Source of the DNA: Tolypothrix sp. NIES-4075 | GTDB taxonomy: Bacteria > Cyanobacteriota > Cyanobacteriia > Cyanobacteriales > Nostocaceae | DNA: 64,000 nucleotides | Assembly: GCF_002218085.1 (NCBI RefSeq) | Contig: NZ_BDUC01000005.1 | Location: 186,001-250,000 of the forward strand | Direction of reading: 5' to 3' | In this document: positions 19,151-27,797 of the stretch, one piece after another | Position numbering within the stretch: the stretch's first letter is position 1 | How the letters are laid out: every line of letters begins with the position of its first letter | Program-made: the position numbers and the translations under genes | The notes under the pieces: model-generated | What the model saw: only the letters and a program-made list of their open reading frames with translations | What the model was told of the DNA's origin: nothing | Databases searched by the model: none

Positions 19151-19468
19151 TCATCTATTGATTGGTCTTTTTGTATTCCACATTAATTCAAATTCGGCTT
19201 TTGTAATTTCAAATTCTTGTATATCCTCCTTAGACATACGTTTATCACTTAACATGCCGTAATCATCTCCGAAGTGAGTAGCATCATAAAATAGAACGTT
19301 TCCATTTTCGTAAACTTCTATTTGTCTGACGACGCGCGAATTCTCATTAATTTCCATAAAGTAAGTACTAGTACCCCACTCATCAAAGGCACCACCAAGG
19401 GATTCATCCCAAAACCATTTACAGTATTTCATAGCTTTCGCTCTATAGAGAAATAAGTAGATGGGCAT
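19151..19468 (-). CDS. DUF6881-like protein
   Basis: 105 residues. It contains KYCKWFWDESLGG, YFMEINENSRVVRQIEVYENG and a C-terminal EITKAEFELMWN, a pattern I associate with the small DUF6881 family, found near other accessory genes. AAGGAG lies 9 bases before the first ATG (19468), supporting that start; an internal Met13 (19432) matches the family start better. It sits 22 bp upstream of the VWA gene on the same strand and could be co-transcribed with it. The function is unknown. Confidence 0.65.
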   Translation of the reverse strand: MPIYLFLYRAKAMKYCKWFWDESLGGAFDEWGTSTYFMEINENSRVVRQIEVYENGNVLFYDATHFGDDYGMLSDKRMSKEDIQEFEITKAEFELMWNTKRPINR

Positions 19469-19483
19469 AAATAAATACTCCTT

Positions 19484-19680
19484 AACGTAGTAACGGCTTC
19501 AGCCGTTAAAATCCCGACTCGACGAGCGGTGAGCCAGCGCGGTCTTCTCCCAAAGGGAGAGGCGCTCCGCCAAGGGGAGCCAGCCCCGTGCGGAGGTCAC
19601 GAACGCCCTCGGGGACTGGCGTGGTTTCCCCCATGAGCGACTGGCAAGGAGCGAAGGGTAAACCGCTCACTACGAACCAG
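19484..19680. repeat. mosaic repeat region
   Basis: It begins with the palindrome TAACGGCT-TC-AGCCGTTA region (19491-19508), followed by GC-rich strings with CTTCTCCCAAAGGGAGAG, GCTCCGCCAAGGGGAGC and GGTAAACCGCTCACTAC. The short palindromes resemble those in other dispersed repeats of the window. No gene is supported in 19469-19874. Confidence 0.6.
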
Positions 19681-19874
19681 GAGAGTATTTTACGTTTAAT
19701 TTCGCCCACTTACTTACAATCTTATTTACTGTGCTGCATCGTCATTAAAAGCTAAATTCTACAAAGTCTCAATCCTCCTCTTAGCGGATTTTTTGTTTCA
19801 CGCAATAGACACTCTAGACGCAAAGACTTATCAATGAGTGCAAGAACTCTATTGCATTATCAATATAAATAATA

Positions 19875-20345
19875 TTATTCACTTAAGCTATTATCAGCAT
19901 TTGTATCATAAGTATGGCGCAATATTTCTCGCACTTCCATTAAAATTATTCCCAACTTATTTTTACCACTGCCATCAGCACCACAACCCCAGTAATAATC
20001 AATCGGGGAATTTTCGACTATTTCTGCATCTTTTGTAGAAAGTAAAATTTCTCGGATATCCGCATGAATTTCAAATTTTCGTAACACTGCTTTTTGCATA
20101 ATATCATCTTTAACTTGTTCCCAATCTGGACGCAGTGGACGAGTTCTTTCGCGTCCCATTTTCGCTGCTTCTTTGGGTGTTTTCGCAAAGCGAATTTGTT
20201 CAGCGTCAGCTGTTTTGGGAAATTTTTGCGCTTGAAAATAGTGTTCGCTGGTAGACCAATATAACCCATCTAATTCAAAGCCGTGTGCCGAAAAGTTTGA
20301 GAAACAACCGTATTTTTCACGAGTGGCGTAAAAGTAAATTTTCAT
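19875..20345 (-). CDS. NADAR family protein (YbiA-like)
   Basis: 156 residues. The NADAR signature is clear: REKYGCFSNFSAHGFELDG, WSTSEHYFQAQKF (about residues 31-43), RERTRPLRPDWEQVKDDIM and a C-terminal SPIDYYWGCGADGSGKNKLG. Characterised relatives are N-glycosidases acting on early riboflavin intermediates or on ADP-ribosyl derivatives. Length and all core blocks are intact, so it is probably active. It stands alone between repeat-rich gaps. Confidence 0.92.
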   Translation of the reverse strand: MKIYFYATREKYGCFSNFSAHGFELDGLYWSTSEHYFQAQKFPKTADAEQIRFAKTPKEAAKMGRERTRPLRPDWEQVKDDIMQKAVLRKFEIHADIREILLSTKDAEIVENSPIDYYWGCGADGSGKNKLGIILMEVREILRHTYDTNADNSLSE

Positions 20346-20853
20346 AACGATTTATGATTAAGTAATAAATTTATTGTATAAATATTTTTGATCTCTTACT
20401 TGACGGGGCGTTTTCTGCGAGATAACTAGCTGGCAAATCTCCCTGATGCGGCGTTTTCTGTTGCTCTAAGTGCTAATATACTCAAACTTTGCAGCCCAGA
20501 GTCGAATGTATTTGGTGCTTGAAGTTCGGCGATCGCGCTTATGTCGAAGTCTTAATAAGTTATTAACAAATTCTTTGGTACGATGGGGTAGCCGCCCACT
20601 CCCGTGCGTGCGATCGCCAAGCGCGTCAAATCCGAACAGGCGCTTGCATATACGGACGATCGCACAGAAAACAAGGAAAAACTTTCTATTGCTTTGAAAG
20701 TAACCGACATAATGCGCGATCAAGCAACTAAGAACCACGCTTTGTATGTTATAGTTGTGTTTAATTGAGTATTATTTTCGGTGATATGACTCCTTTTTAT
20801 AAAGTCTCTACTGAATCTAAATCTCTACACTTAAGATTTCTTGGAGATGTTTT
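20346..20853. other. intergenic region upstream of rbp
   Basis: 508 bp without a supported gene. There is a GCGTTTTCTG direct repeat (about 20408 and 20451) and two HIP1 clusters (20529 and 20611). The last 100 bp before rbp are AT-rich and probably hold its promoter and a long 5' leader. A 90-codon open frame on the minus strand (20466-20738) has no recognisable family. Confidence 0.5.
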
Positions 20854-21156
20854 ATGTCCATTTATGTCGGTAATCTATCTTATGAAGTTACAAAAGAAGA
20901 CCTAGAGCGAGCTTTTGGTGAATACGGCACAGTAAATCGCGTTCAGCTACCTAGCGATCGCGAAACAGGTCGTCCGAGAGGCTTTGCCTTTGTAGAAATG
21001 GCAAAAGAGGACGAAGAAACAGCGGCAATTGATGCCCTTGATGGCGCTGATTGGATGGGTCGTAGCTTAAAAGTTAATAAAGCTAAACCCCGTGAAGACA
21101 GAGGTTCCTCTGACAGACGAGGTGGTGGTGGAGGATACTCTCGAAGTCGCTACTAA
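20854..21156 (+). CDS. rbp: RNA-binding protein, RRM type with glycine-rich tail (cyanobacterial Rbp)
   Basis: 100 residues. One RRM fills residues 1-80, with RNP2 (IYVGNLS) and RNP1 (RGFAFVEM). The tail is GGGGG followed by YSRSRY. This is the cyanobacterial cold- and stress-related Rbp type, which binds RNA and in some species localises mRNAs. TTGGAGATG with a proper spacing precedes the start. rpsU follows on the same strand, the arrangement known from Anabaena, with a terminator hairpin between the two. Confidence 0.95.
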   Translation: MSIYVGNLSYEVTKEDLERAFGEYGTVNRVQLPSDRETGRPRGFAFVEMAKEDEETAAIDALDGADWMGRSLKVNKAKPREDRGSSDRRGGGGGYSRSRY

Positions 21157-21189
21157 GCTTTAAGAGCAAGAGTTTAACTCGTTGGTCTT

Positions 21190-21218
21190 AAGGGTAGACT
21201 CCTTGTCTGCCCTTTTTT
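21190..21218 (+). terminator. rho-independent terminator after rbp
   Basis: Stem AAGGGTAGAC / GTCTGCCCTT (10 bp with one G-T pair), 5-base loop, followed by TTTTTT. It lies 33 bp past the rbp stop and before rpsU, so rpsU is reached by read-through or by its own promoter. Confidence 0.85.
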
Positions 21219-21387
21219 GCTCAACACCCCTAGGTCCGATGCTGGACAAAAATGGCACAAGCGATCATTTACTAGATCCAAGGGTCCCCCACGACCTGCA
21301 TCGGATGTTCGCGAAGCGTCTCCCCTTGGGAGAAAGAACCGTCTCATTTTTGTGAAACCCCAAAACATCAATTTAATTGGAGATACA

Positions 21388-21579
21388 ATGACCCAAATAA
21401 TTCCCGGAGAAAATGAAGGAATAGAGTCAGCATTACGCCGATTTAAACGAGAAGTTTCCAAAGCTGGAATTTTTCCAGACATGAAAAAGCATCGCCACTT
21501 TGAAACACCTCTGCAAAAACATAAGCGTAAAGCAGTTGCCAGACACAAACAAAGTAAAAGACGTTTTCGTAGTAATTAA
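21388..21579 (+). CDS. rpsU: 30S ribosomal protein S21
   Basis: 63 residues from MTQIIPGENEGIESALRRF. The bS21 signature RRFKREVSKAGIF is followed by a basic tail KHKRKAVARHKQSKRRFRSN. GGAG lies 6 bases before the ATG at 21388. The longer upstream open frame crosses non-coding sequence and is ignored. S21 binds the 30S platform near the 16S 3' end. The location behind rbp is the usual cyanobacterial one. Confidence 0.96.
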   Translation: MTQIIPGENEGIESALRRFKREVSKAGIFPDMKKHRHFETPLQKHKRKAVARHKQSKRRFRSN

Positions 21580-21596
21580 GGATAACTCCTCACAAG

Positions 21597-21753
21597 CGGT
21601 TACTTTCACAGCAGTGGGGTACAGAGTGCGATAATAGCCAAAAGCGAAGAGTGTTTGATAGTTTTACGCTTTTTGAAACTGCCTCCAGAATGCTCAACGG
21701 TGCTTTATCAGCATAGTAGGATCGAGCGATCGCCGTAGGTGTGAAAGTAACCG
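21597..21753. repeat. 157-bp element bounded by 14-bp inverted repeats
   Basis: CGGTTACTTTCACA at 21597-21610 and its exact complement TGTGAAAGTAACCG at 21740-21753 enclose about 130 bp without a coding frame. The shape is that of a small non-autonomous element. A GAAAGTAACCGA string also occurs at 20695. No clear target-site duplication is visible. It fills the gap between rpsU and the convergent catalase-like gene. Confidence 0.55.
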
Positions 21754-21854
21754 ATCGAGGAATGTACAAGCACAAAAGAAAAAGCTGCACGCGATCGCAC
21801 TACTGCCAAGCCACTGTTGGATTAAAAAATAGAGCTATTTTAGTCGGACGATAC

Positions 21855-22916
21855 TCAATTCAAATCACCAAAAAGCGCAGAAAATTCTGACTCAGTGGGT
21901 TCAAGTCTGGAAACCGCATTCAATTGATGTCTAGCTTGAGAAATTGTGTTATAAATTGGCTTGCGACAGCGGTTTATTACTCCCAATGGCTGATGTTCTG
22001 GTAGAGAATGCCAAGGAGTATAGGACAAATTTTCGCAAAATTCCATCTGTTCGGAGGAATCAAAACTCTGAGGTGGAATCTTGATAGTAGCCACCTTTAA
22101 AAAAGGAGATTTCCACTCAACTGTTGAATCTTCTATTGGCATTTTATCAGCATCTGTCTGGAATTGAACCAAAAAATCAAAACAAGCTTCTTTGCTGTTT
22201 AAATGTTCAACCATTGCTTCACGAAGATAGTTCTCTGAAGTAGAAACAGTTCTCCGAGAAATATTATCAGGGCTGGGTTTAGCAGAGAACTTAATTGCCC
22301 TATTACCAAGTTTATAGGGTGTCGTACTCCAATATTGAATTTCCAGCGGACTAACAATTTTTTTTCGCTGAATTGACGTGGCGATCGCAAACTCCTGCAA
22401 GTGCCATTTCAAAGGATTGAAGCCAGGAAAGAAAAATTTTAATGGTTCCTTACCCTCTGCTTGGGTCTGAAACAAATCGATATAGTCTTGAAGATTCCGA
22501 ATAAAAAAGACTGGATGATTAATCATCACAAAGTCTTGAGTGTTTTTTTCATCTGTCAACAGCTTTTCGCCTGACACACCCAGAAGTTTAATTGCCATGC
22601 CCCGACCATCACCTATAGAATCAGCCTGAGGTTTTCCTGAGCTATTAGAGAAGCGTATACAAGCAGTAAACTTCTTCCCTGGCTCTTTAAAAACGCCAAA
22701 TTTCAGTTCTTCGGAAAGGTTATTTTCAACTATAAATTCGCCCTTAACACAACCATGATGTTTGGCGTGAGCATCGCGTCGGCTTGGTCTTTCTCCTGCT
22801 TGGTAGTTCTGCTCAATCTTCTGCACGATTATCTGTTCAATCGTCTGGATAGCAGATGCCTCATCTGGGGATAGATATTCTTTGTTAAGTTCTAATTTGC
22901 CTGATTGAGTTTGCAT
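21855..22916 (-). CDS. catalase-related haem protein, probable fatty-acid hydroperoxide lyase partner
   Basis: 353 residues, about the length of the mini-catalase (allene oxide synthase/hydroperoxidase) group, not a full catalase. Haem-site residues are visible: distal His50 in RRDAHAKHHG, distal Asn133 in VMINHPVFF, and the proximal RxxxY in RKPIYNTISQARH. The gene follows the cyclooxygenase-like gene by 58 bp on the same strand. A characterised pair of this kind in Nostoc punctiforme, as I recall it, consists of a linoleate 10S-dioxygenase and a catalase-related 10S-hydroperoxide lyase. By inference this protein rearranges or cleaves the hydroperoxide made by its neighbour. Confidence 0.88.
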   Translation of the reverse strand: MQTQSGKLELNKEYLSPDEASAIQTIEQIIVQKIEQNYQAGERPSRRDAHAKHHGCVKGEFIVENNLSEELKFGVFKEPGKKFTACIRFSNSSGKPQADSIGDGRGMAIKLLGVSGEKLLTDEKNTQDFVMINHPVFFIRNLQDYIDLFQTQAEGKEPLKFFFPGFNPLKWHLQEFAIATSIQRKKIVSPLEIQYWSTTPYKLGNRAIKFSAKPSPDNISRRTVSTSENYLREAMVEHLNSKEACFDFLVQFQTDADKMPIEDSTVEWKSPFLKVATIKIPPQSFDSSEQMEFCENLSYTPWHSLPEHQPLGVINRCRKPIYNTISQARHQLNAVSRLEPTESEFSALFGDLN

Positions 22917-22974
22917 ACATTCTTTTTGGGTATCAGCAATAGAGAAAGAAAAAGGAAAATTGAGCTTTTATCTT

Positions 22975-24522
22975 TTACTTTCCTTGAGTCATAGTCACTT
23001 GAAATTTTTTGTTTGTTTGAGGAATATTCCGATGCAGAACATCTGATAGACTGTGACTAGTTTGAATAATTTCCATACCAACTGGTGAAAAGGTTTTTTC
23101 ATTGAAAACATTTTCAGCCAACAGGGGATTTGTTAATGCTTGTGAAAAAGCATCAACACCAACCAGTCTTCCGATTAATGGACCTGTAGCAGAGTTCTCC
23201 CGTGTATCCTCAGCAAATATTCCAACGTAGTATTCGATATTGTCCACATGACCGTAGAAACGTTTCAGCAATTTTTGAGCTTCAATATTACCAGTAATTT
23301 GGTCAAAATCTGTTACCCGTGGAAACTTGCACAGTTCCCGGTAATCGTTATAGCTAGCTAACTGTGATACTCTCCCCAGTTGGATACTTCTCCAGTCAGT
23401 TTCAAGCAAAAAGGGAGCAGTATTGAAAACACCCATCTGTCCAGCAGGTTGCAAAGAAGCATTTTCAAACAAGTTTCCCAAACCTCTGCTAGTGACCATA
23501 TCGTTATTCCATAACGTCTCGGTCATCGGTATTTTTTGACTGTCTAAATACACTTCATTGGGTGTGAGAGAGTGCCACCGATATAACAAATCAAACTCTA
23601 CAGTCATCCAATTTTGGCGATACCATTTTTCATTGGTAAAAGACTTTGGATCGGCGATAAATTTGAAGTAATAAGGAGCAATATGATTAACATATTCCTC
23701 AACCACTATTTGAATTAGCAAAACGATAATGATATTTCTTGCAGTTTGAAACAGCCGTTCATCATCCCAATTGCTATAGTTCTTAGCTAAAATATCGCAG
23801 ATGCGGTTGTGTTCCCTCAAAAAAAGGGTGTTAATCATCACATAGCCAATTTGTACATTGCCCCTTTCCTTACCGACCGCAAACATTTTTTCTTTCTTTG
23901 TCTGGTCTAGTTCGGGGGGAAAAATCACCTCAAGGTCTTTAAATTCTTCTTTGACAACCCCATCCTGAAAATAGTATTGAGGATATTCTTCACCATTAAT
24001 AAACTGACTTTTCAGCTTACCACCTTCATGGCTTCTCAAAATATTAGTAACTTCTCTTTTTAAACCATATAGGGGGCTAACATCAATTTCGTGGTTGGAG
24101 GTATTTTTTAAAAAGTTATTACGGTCAATTCGTAAAAAACCATCCGTAAACCATTGTGCAAAATACGGGAACAATAAAGTAGATTTCGTAGATAAAATTG
24201 TGTCTTCTTTTCTCCGAAATAGCTCGGAAAGTTCATCCCATGATGGCAACTTAGAAACATTTTCTTCAACTGGTGGTAAATGACGCCCATTATAAGTGCG
24301 ATCGCTCAATGAATCCCATGATGTATAGGGAGCCATTGTGCTTAAAGGGTAGGGGCGGGTTGGAGCTTTGTAAATTGCATTATTAATGATGAATTTGTTA
24401 ATACGCCGCTTGAGAAAGTTATTACTTTGAACAAAATCCCAAAACCACTTGAAATGAGTTAAAACGTAACCTTCTAATTTGTTTCTTAGCCCATCGTTAA
24501 TTGTACTTCTGCTTTTTGTCAT
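22975..24522 (-). CDS. cyclooxygenase-like haem peroxidase family protein, probable fatty-acid dioxygenase
   Basis: 515 residues of the animal haem peroxidase/cyclooxygenase superfamily. The catalytic Tyr and proximal haem His of cyclooxygenases (YHWH) correspond to Tyr314 and His317 in LLYRWHSLTP. The distal helix, which reads FFAQHFTHQFF in cyclooxygenases, reads YFAQWFTDGFL here (residues 120-130), so the distal peroxidase His appears to be Asp127. LREHNRICDIL (about 235-245) is another family block. The enzyme should oxygenate an unsaturated fatty acid to a hydroperoxide without a competent peroxidase site. It is first in a two-gene unit with the catalase-related gene. There is no signal peptide or EGF domain. 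Confidence 0.88.
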   Translation of the reverse strand: MTKSRSTINDGLRNKLEGYVLTHFKWFWDFVQSNNFLKRRINKFIINNAIYKAPTRPYPLSTMAPYTSWDSLSDRTYNGRHLPPVEENVSKLPSWDELSELFRRKEDTILSTKSTLLFPYFAQWFTDGFLRIDRNNFLKNTSNHEIDVSPLYGLKREVTNILRSHEGGKLKSQFINGEEYPQYYFQDGVVKEEFKDLEVIFPPELDQTKKEKMFAVGKERGNVQIGYVMINTLFLREHNRICDILAKNYSNWDDERLFQTARNIIIVLLIQIVVEEYVNHIAPYYFKFIADPKSFTNEKWYRQNWMTVEFDLLYRWHSLTPNEVYLDSQKIPMTETLWNNDMVTSRGLGNLFENASLQPAGQMGVFNTAPFLLETDWRSIQLGRVSQLASYNDYRELCKFPRVTDFDQITGNIEAQKLLKRFYGHVDNIEYYVGIFAEDTRENSATGPLIGRLVGVDAFSQALTNPLLAENVFNEKTFSPVGMEIIQTSHSLSDVLHRNIPQTNKKFQVTMTQGK

Positions 24523-25015
24523 AAGGATATCCCCCTAAAAATGCAATCTTATTCTTCAAGGTATGATAAACGTCTAACTTATCTAAAAGACGAGAATTGG
24601 AATGTTTAGAAATATTTAGCTTGCAACTACAACAGTCAATCAGGCTTAACAAAACTCAACTATTTAATTAAGAAAACCAGTCTGGCTGCTATTGTATTGT
24701 AAAAAGGTTATTAGGGCTTTGACAGTACCCCAGCGGGTACTTCTGTTATGATTCACGATATAGTAACGCATTTGACATAAAGCTGTTCCACTGGCGCGGG
24801 AAACCCTTGCTGTGGGGGTGGCTTCCCAAGTGGAACAACTGCCGTCATTTGGCGTGAAAACCCCCTGTGGAAGCGCTGCCTCTCCTGAAAAAGACGCTAC
24901 TTTGAACACCACGGTACTGGCTTTTATCAATAATCAACAGTCAACAAGTTTAAACAGCGCAACGTCTCTACGACGGATGCGATTTCAGCAGACATGATAT
25001 GACTTTTACCTTTTT
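24523..25015. other. intergenic repeat-containing region
   Basis: 493 bp without a gene. It holds a hairpin AGTACCC-CAGC-GGGTACT (24724-24741), GC-rich strings (24786-24880) sharing CTGCCGTCAT with the repeats near 37410 and 45186, and the half-repeat AACGTCTCTACGACGG at 24960 that also ends the 268-296 repeat. The AT-rich 24530-24620 part should hold the promoter of the dioxygenase gene. Confidence 0.55.
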
Positions 25016-27448
25016 TTACACTCCCAACAATTGAGCGATAATAGGCAAGACAACAGCGGCGTTATCCTCATCAAATTCGCGAATATTTGTAGAATTGGAT
25101 GCAGTTTTTCGATTGAGTCCAAGTTTTACTTTTTCACCTATTTGTCGCCTTTCTGATGCGGAAAAATTGCTAAAAGTGCGTCGCAATAATGGTAGCAAAG
25201 CGGTAAACAATTCACTAGGTAATTGAGTTATCCAATTGTCTAAAACTTGCCAAAGGATATCATCGTGTAAAAGCAATAAACCACTACCTTTGAGAAATCC
25301 TTCTACCCAGGCTGCTGCTTGGGGTGGAACTGTGGCAAGAGAAAGCGCTAATTTCATGCGTCGCGCGGCTTCATCGGCGTTAAAAATACCAGCATCTAGC
25401 AATAAACGACAACAGCAACCAGCGATTAGTTTATGCAGTCTTTCGTTGTCGGAAATTTGCGATAATACTTGTTGCCAAGATGTTATGTGTTCTTCATTTT
25501 GCAGTAAAGCGATCGCACTATTCACTTTCATTACATTATCGTACATTGCTGCCGCTGCATCGTCATCCAAAGAAATGCAAGCACCAGGTAGAGAAATGCA
25601 AATTCGCGTGACTAATTTATCAACTACATGAGTTATCATCTTCGTATCTGATGAGCGGACATTACCGTAACGCAATACATTTGCTAATGGTGGTAATGCT
25701 GCCATTAAATGTGTGACATCACTAACTAAAGCCGCAGCATTTTCTAAACGCGACATTAAATAACTAACGGCATCAGCTAAATCTGATAATATTACTTGAT
25801 TTAAAAGAGTTGTTAGTGTTGGCAAATCATTTGCTGCATCTGCTTTGTTACAAGCAATATTCGCAGCAGCATCTTTAACAGTATTGCCCCAAATTCCAGC
25901 TTCAATTAAGCTAACAGCAAACTCTGGATGCCACTGCAAACGCCAGAATTCGTGAAAAGTGCCTTTTTTATTACTTGAAAGTTGAAGTTGTCCCCAAGGA
26001 ATTTCTAAAAGATTGAGACGGTGTAATAAGTGCGATCGCTCTAAATCATTATTATTTCTTAAATCTAGATCTAGCGTCTTTTCGGTTACTTCTGCCGCAA
26101 TTCGCAAACGTTTTTGTTGCCGGATTAAATCTTGTTGCAACGGCACCATCGGCGTTTCTGGTGGGACTTTGCCCAAGCGATCGCCAACTATGAGTTGATC
26201 GTGAATCAGACGCATCGGTAAATCGCTGCCAAAACAAAGCACAGCTTGGGTAGCTTCATTTAATTCAAAAAGACCTGGGAGAGAGCGATTTCTCAAAGCC
26301 GCCAAAGATTCCGCCAACCGCACCGCTTCAATTACATGCGCCGAGGAAGCATCTAAACCTTGTTGGCGTAACAAATGTGCAACCTGTGTCAGCCAGCGAA
26401 TAGGGACTAGGGAGGAGGGGGGGAGGGGGGGAGTGGGGGATGGGGGGATGGGGGGATGGGGGGAAAGAAGAATAATTCTCCTTGTCTCCTTGTCTCCAAG
26501 TCCCCTTGTCTTTTTGTCTCCAAGGAGTCCCCCTTGTCCCCCTTGTCCCCATTCCCAAAGATGATGATACCAACCGGGCGATTCTATACCGGCACCGTAC
26601 CCGCTGTTATAAGATAAACGTCTGTAAGTCCAAGGTATCCAAGTTGCCTCTACCTTTATTTTGGGTAGTCCTTTTAGTATTGTTGTATCTTCTTTAACAG
26701 GTGGCAAAGGGGAAAGTGCTGGAGCGTGCCAAGCGCCACAGACAACAGCAATTCTTTGAAAGCCTGTTTTTTCAGCTTCGCGGATAGTTTTCCGCATATA
26801 TGCTTCGCGCTGCGCTTCTATGGGGTCTGTTGATGGCGGTGTATCCTGACGCACAGCGGTCATTGCTTCGAGGATGGCGGCGAACAAATCAACGCTGTTA
26901 TGACGTTGTTCTACCATGTGTTCCCACCAGCGATCGCCGTCGCTGTAACCTGCGGCTTTTCCTAGCAACGAGAGCGGATCTTCAGCGAGGGAGGAGGGGA
27001 GTGGAGGAGAGGGGGAGATGGGGGGAGGGGGAGAGGGGGGAGACAAGGGAGAAATTTTTCCAATTCGTCCCCCTTGTCCCCCTTGTCCTCCACTCCCCCT
27101 GTCCCCATCTCCCCCTGTCCCCTTGTCCCCTATCGCCATTCGGTGCGCTAAGGGTAAGTCCATAAAGCGGACGGGGATGTTATGAGTTAAGCCGTAATCG
27201 AGTGCTTGCCATTCTGGTGAGAAGATGGCGAAGGGATAATAAACGCACTCTTGGGGTTTATCCGGTACATATATGAGTAATGCGACTGGTGGCTGCATTG
27301 CAGGTGAACCTACCAGATGCAATACTGATTCGGCATCGGGTGGTCCTTCGATGAGGATTGTATCTGGTTGAAGGGTTTCTAAGGCTTGACGCAAACTGCG
27401 TGCTGAACCGGGACCGTGATGTCGGATACCGAAGATGTGAATGGTCAT
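25016..27448 (-). CDS. DUF5682 family protein (YehM-like), with two in-frame repeat insertions
   Basis: 810 residues. The N-terminus IFGIRHHGPGSARSLRQAL and ILIEGPPDAE are the DUF5682 signature; the fold is thought to be related to ChaN/EreA-type proteins. LAEDPLSLLGKAAG, AVVCGAWHAPAL and DLPMRLIHDQL are later conserved blocks. Two stretches do not fit: residues about 110-155 (GQGGQGG then a Ser/Pro run) and about 303-350 (again GQGGQGG and Pro/Ser runs). Both are encoded by STRR. They keep the frame, so the gene may still work. DUF5682 is a constant partner of MoxR-VWA systems, whose ATPase, DUF5691 and SWIM genes lie just upstream. Confidence 0.88.
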   Translation of the reverse strand: MTIHIFGIRHHGPGSARSLRQALETLQPDTILIEGPPDAESVLHLVGSPAMQPPVALLIYVPDKPQECVYYPFAIFSPEWQALDYGLTHNIPVRFMDLPLAHRMAIGDKGTGGDGDRGSGGQGGQGGRIGKISPLSPPSPPPPISPSPPLPSSLAEDPLSLLGKAAGYSDGDRWWEHMVEQRHNSVDLFAAILEAMTAVRQDTPPSTDPIEAQREAYMRKTIREAEKTGFQRIAVVCGAWHAPALSPLPPVKEDTTILKGLPKIKVEATWIPWTYRRLSYNSGYGAGIESPGWYHHLWEWGQGGQGGLLGDKKTRGLGDKETRRIILLSPHPPIPPSPTPPLPPSSLVPIRWLTQVAHLLRQQGLDASSAHVIEAVRLAESLAALRNRSLPGLFELNEATQAVLCFGSDLPMRLIHDQLIVGDRLGKVPPETPMVPLQQDLIRQQKRLRIAAEVTEKTLDLDLRNNNDLERSHLLHRLNLLEIPWGQLQLSSNKKGTFHEFWRLQWHPEFAVSLIEAGIWGNTVKDAAANIACNKADAANDLPTLTTLLNQVILSDLADAVSYLMSRLENAAALVSDVTHLMAALPPLANVLRYGNVRSSDTKMITHVVDKLVTRICISLPGACISLDDDAAAAMYDNVMKVNSAIALLQNEEHITSWQQVLSQISDNERLHKLIAGCCCRLLLDAGIFNADEAARRMKLALSLATVPPQAAAWVEGFLKGSGLLLLHDDILWQVLDNWITQLPSELFTALLPLLRRTFSNFSASERRQIGEKVKLGLNRKTASNSTNIREFDEDNAAVVLPIIAQLLGV
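26403..26560. repeat. STRR inserted in the DUF5682 gene (second insert)
   Basis: Runs of GGGGGA/GGGGGATG followed by CTCCTTGTC and CCCCTTGTC units. This is the same material as the intergenic arrays at 16.3 kb and 33.7 kb. Inside the gene it encodes a Gly/Gln-rich and then Pro/Ser-rich segment on the minus strand. Confidence 0.85.
26985..27135. repeat. STRR inserted in the DUF5682 gene (first insert)
   Basis: GGAGGGGAGTGGAGG and GGGGGAG units, then CCCCCTTGTCC, CTCCCCCTGTC and CCCCTTGTC units. It encodes GTGGDGDRGSGGQGG and a Ser/Pro run in the minus-strand reading. It has the same purine-then-pyrimidine layout as the 26.4-kb insert and the ruvX insert. Confidence 0.85.
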
Positions 27449-27572
27449 GGTAAGAAGGGTGAGGAGTCAATCAAAACACATCACTTATTGAAATGCTTGC
27501 CAAAAAGCGATCGCGTTTTGGCAAAAAAAATGTCTAATTCAGGCGATCGCATAAAATGTCTGCATATTAAGA

Positions 27573-27797
27573 CTAGACTACATTATCTCGCGGCTCGGAA
27601 CTATTACGAAAACGCGCTTTGAACTCCGGATAATTTTCTAAATCCTCTAATGACTGTAACGGAGGCATTTCAATCCAATTGCCCTCTGTATGTAGCTTGT
27701 CTACATAAGCATAAAAGGCTTCTTGATCGTCTCGATGAGTAAGAACATAATCGTGCAACTCTTTTTGGTTCATTGCTTCAAAGTTAGGTTTACTCAT
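27573..27797 (-). CDS. DUF6887 family protein
   Basis: 74 residues from MSKPNFEAMNQKELHDYVLT. The block HRDDQEAFYAYVDKLHTEG is the family core, which I recognise as a small cyanobacterial family. The ATG at 27797 overlaps the stop of the upstream DUF6888 gene (ATGA), indicating translational coupling; a longer start five codons upstream is less likely. The C-terminus LENYPEFKARFRN is acidic then basic. Function is unknown. The two-gene coupled layout is like that of toxin-antitoxin pairs but there is no proof of that. Confidence 0.75.
   Translation of the reverse strand: MSKPNFEAMNQKELHDYVLTHRDDQEAFYAYVDKLHTEGNWIEMPPLQSLEDLENYPEFKARFRNSSEPRDNVV

Noticed and set aside
20466..20738. 90-codon minus-strand frame before rbp
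   Set aside because: No recognisable family, and HIP1 sites and GC-rich mosaic repeats contribute much of it.
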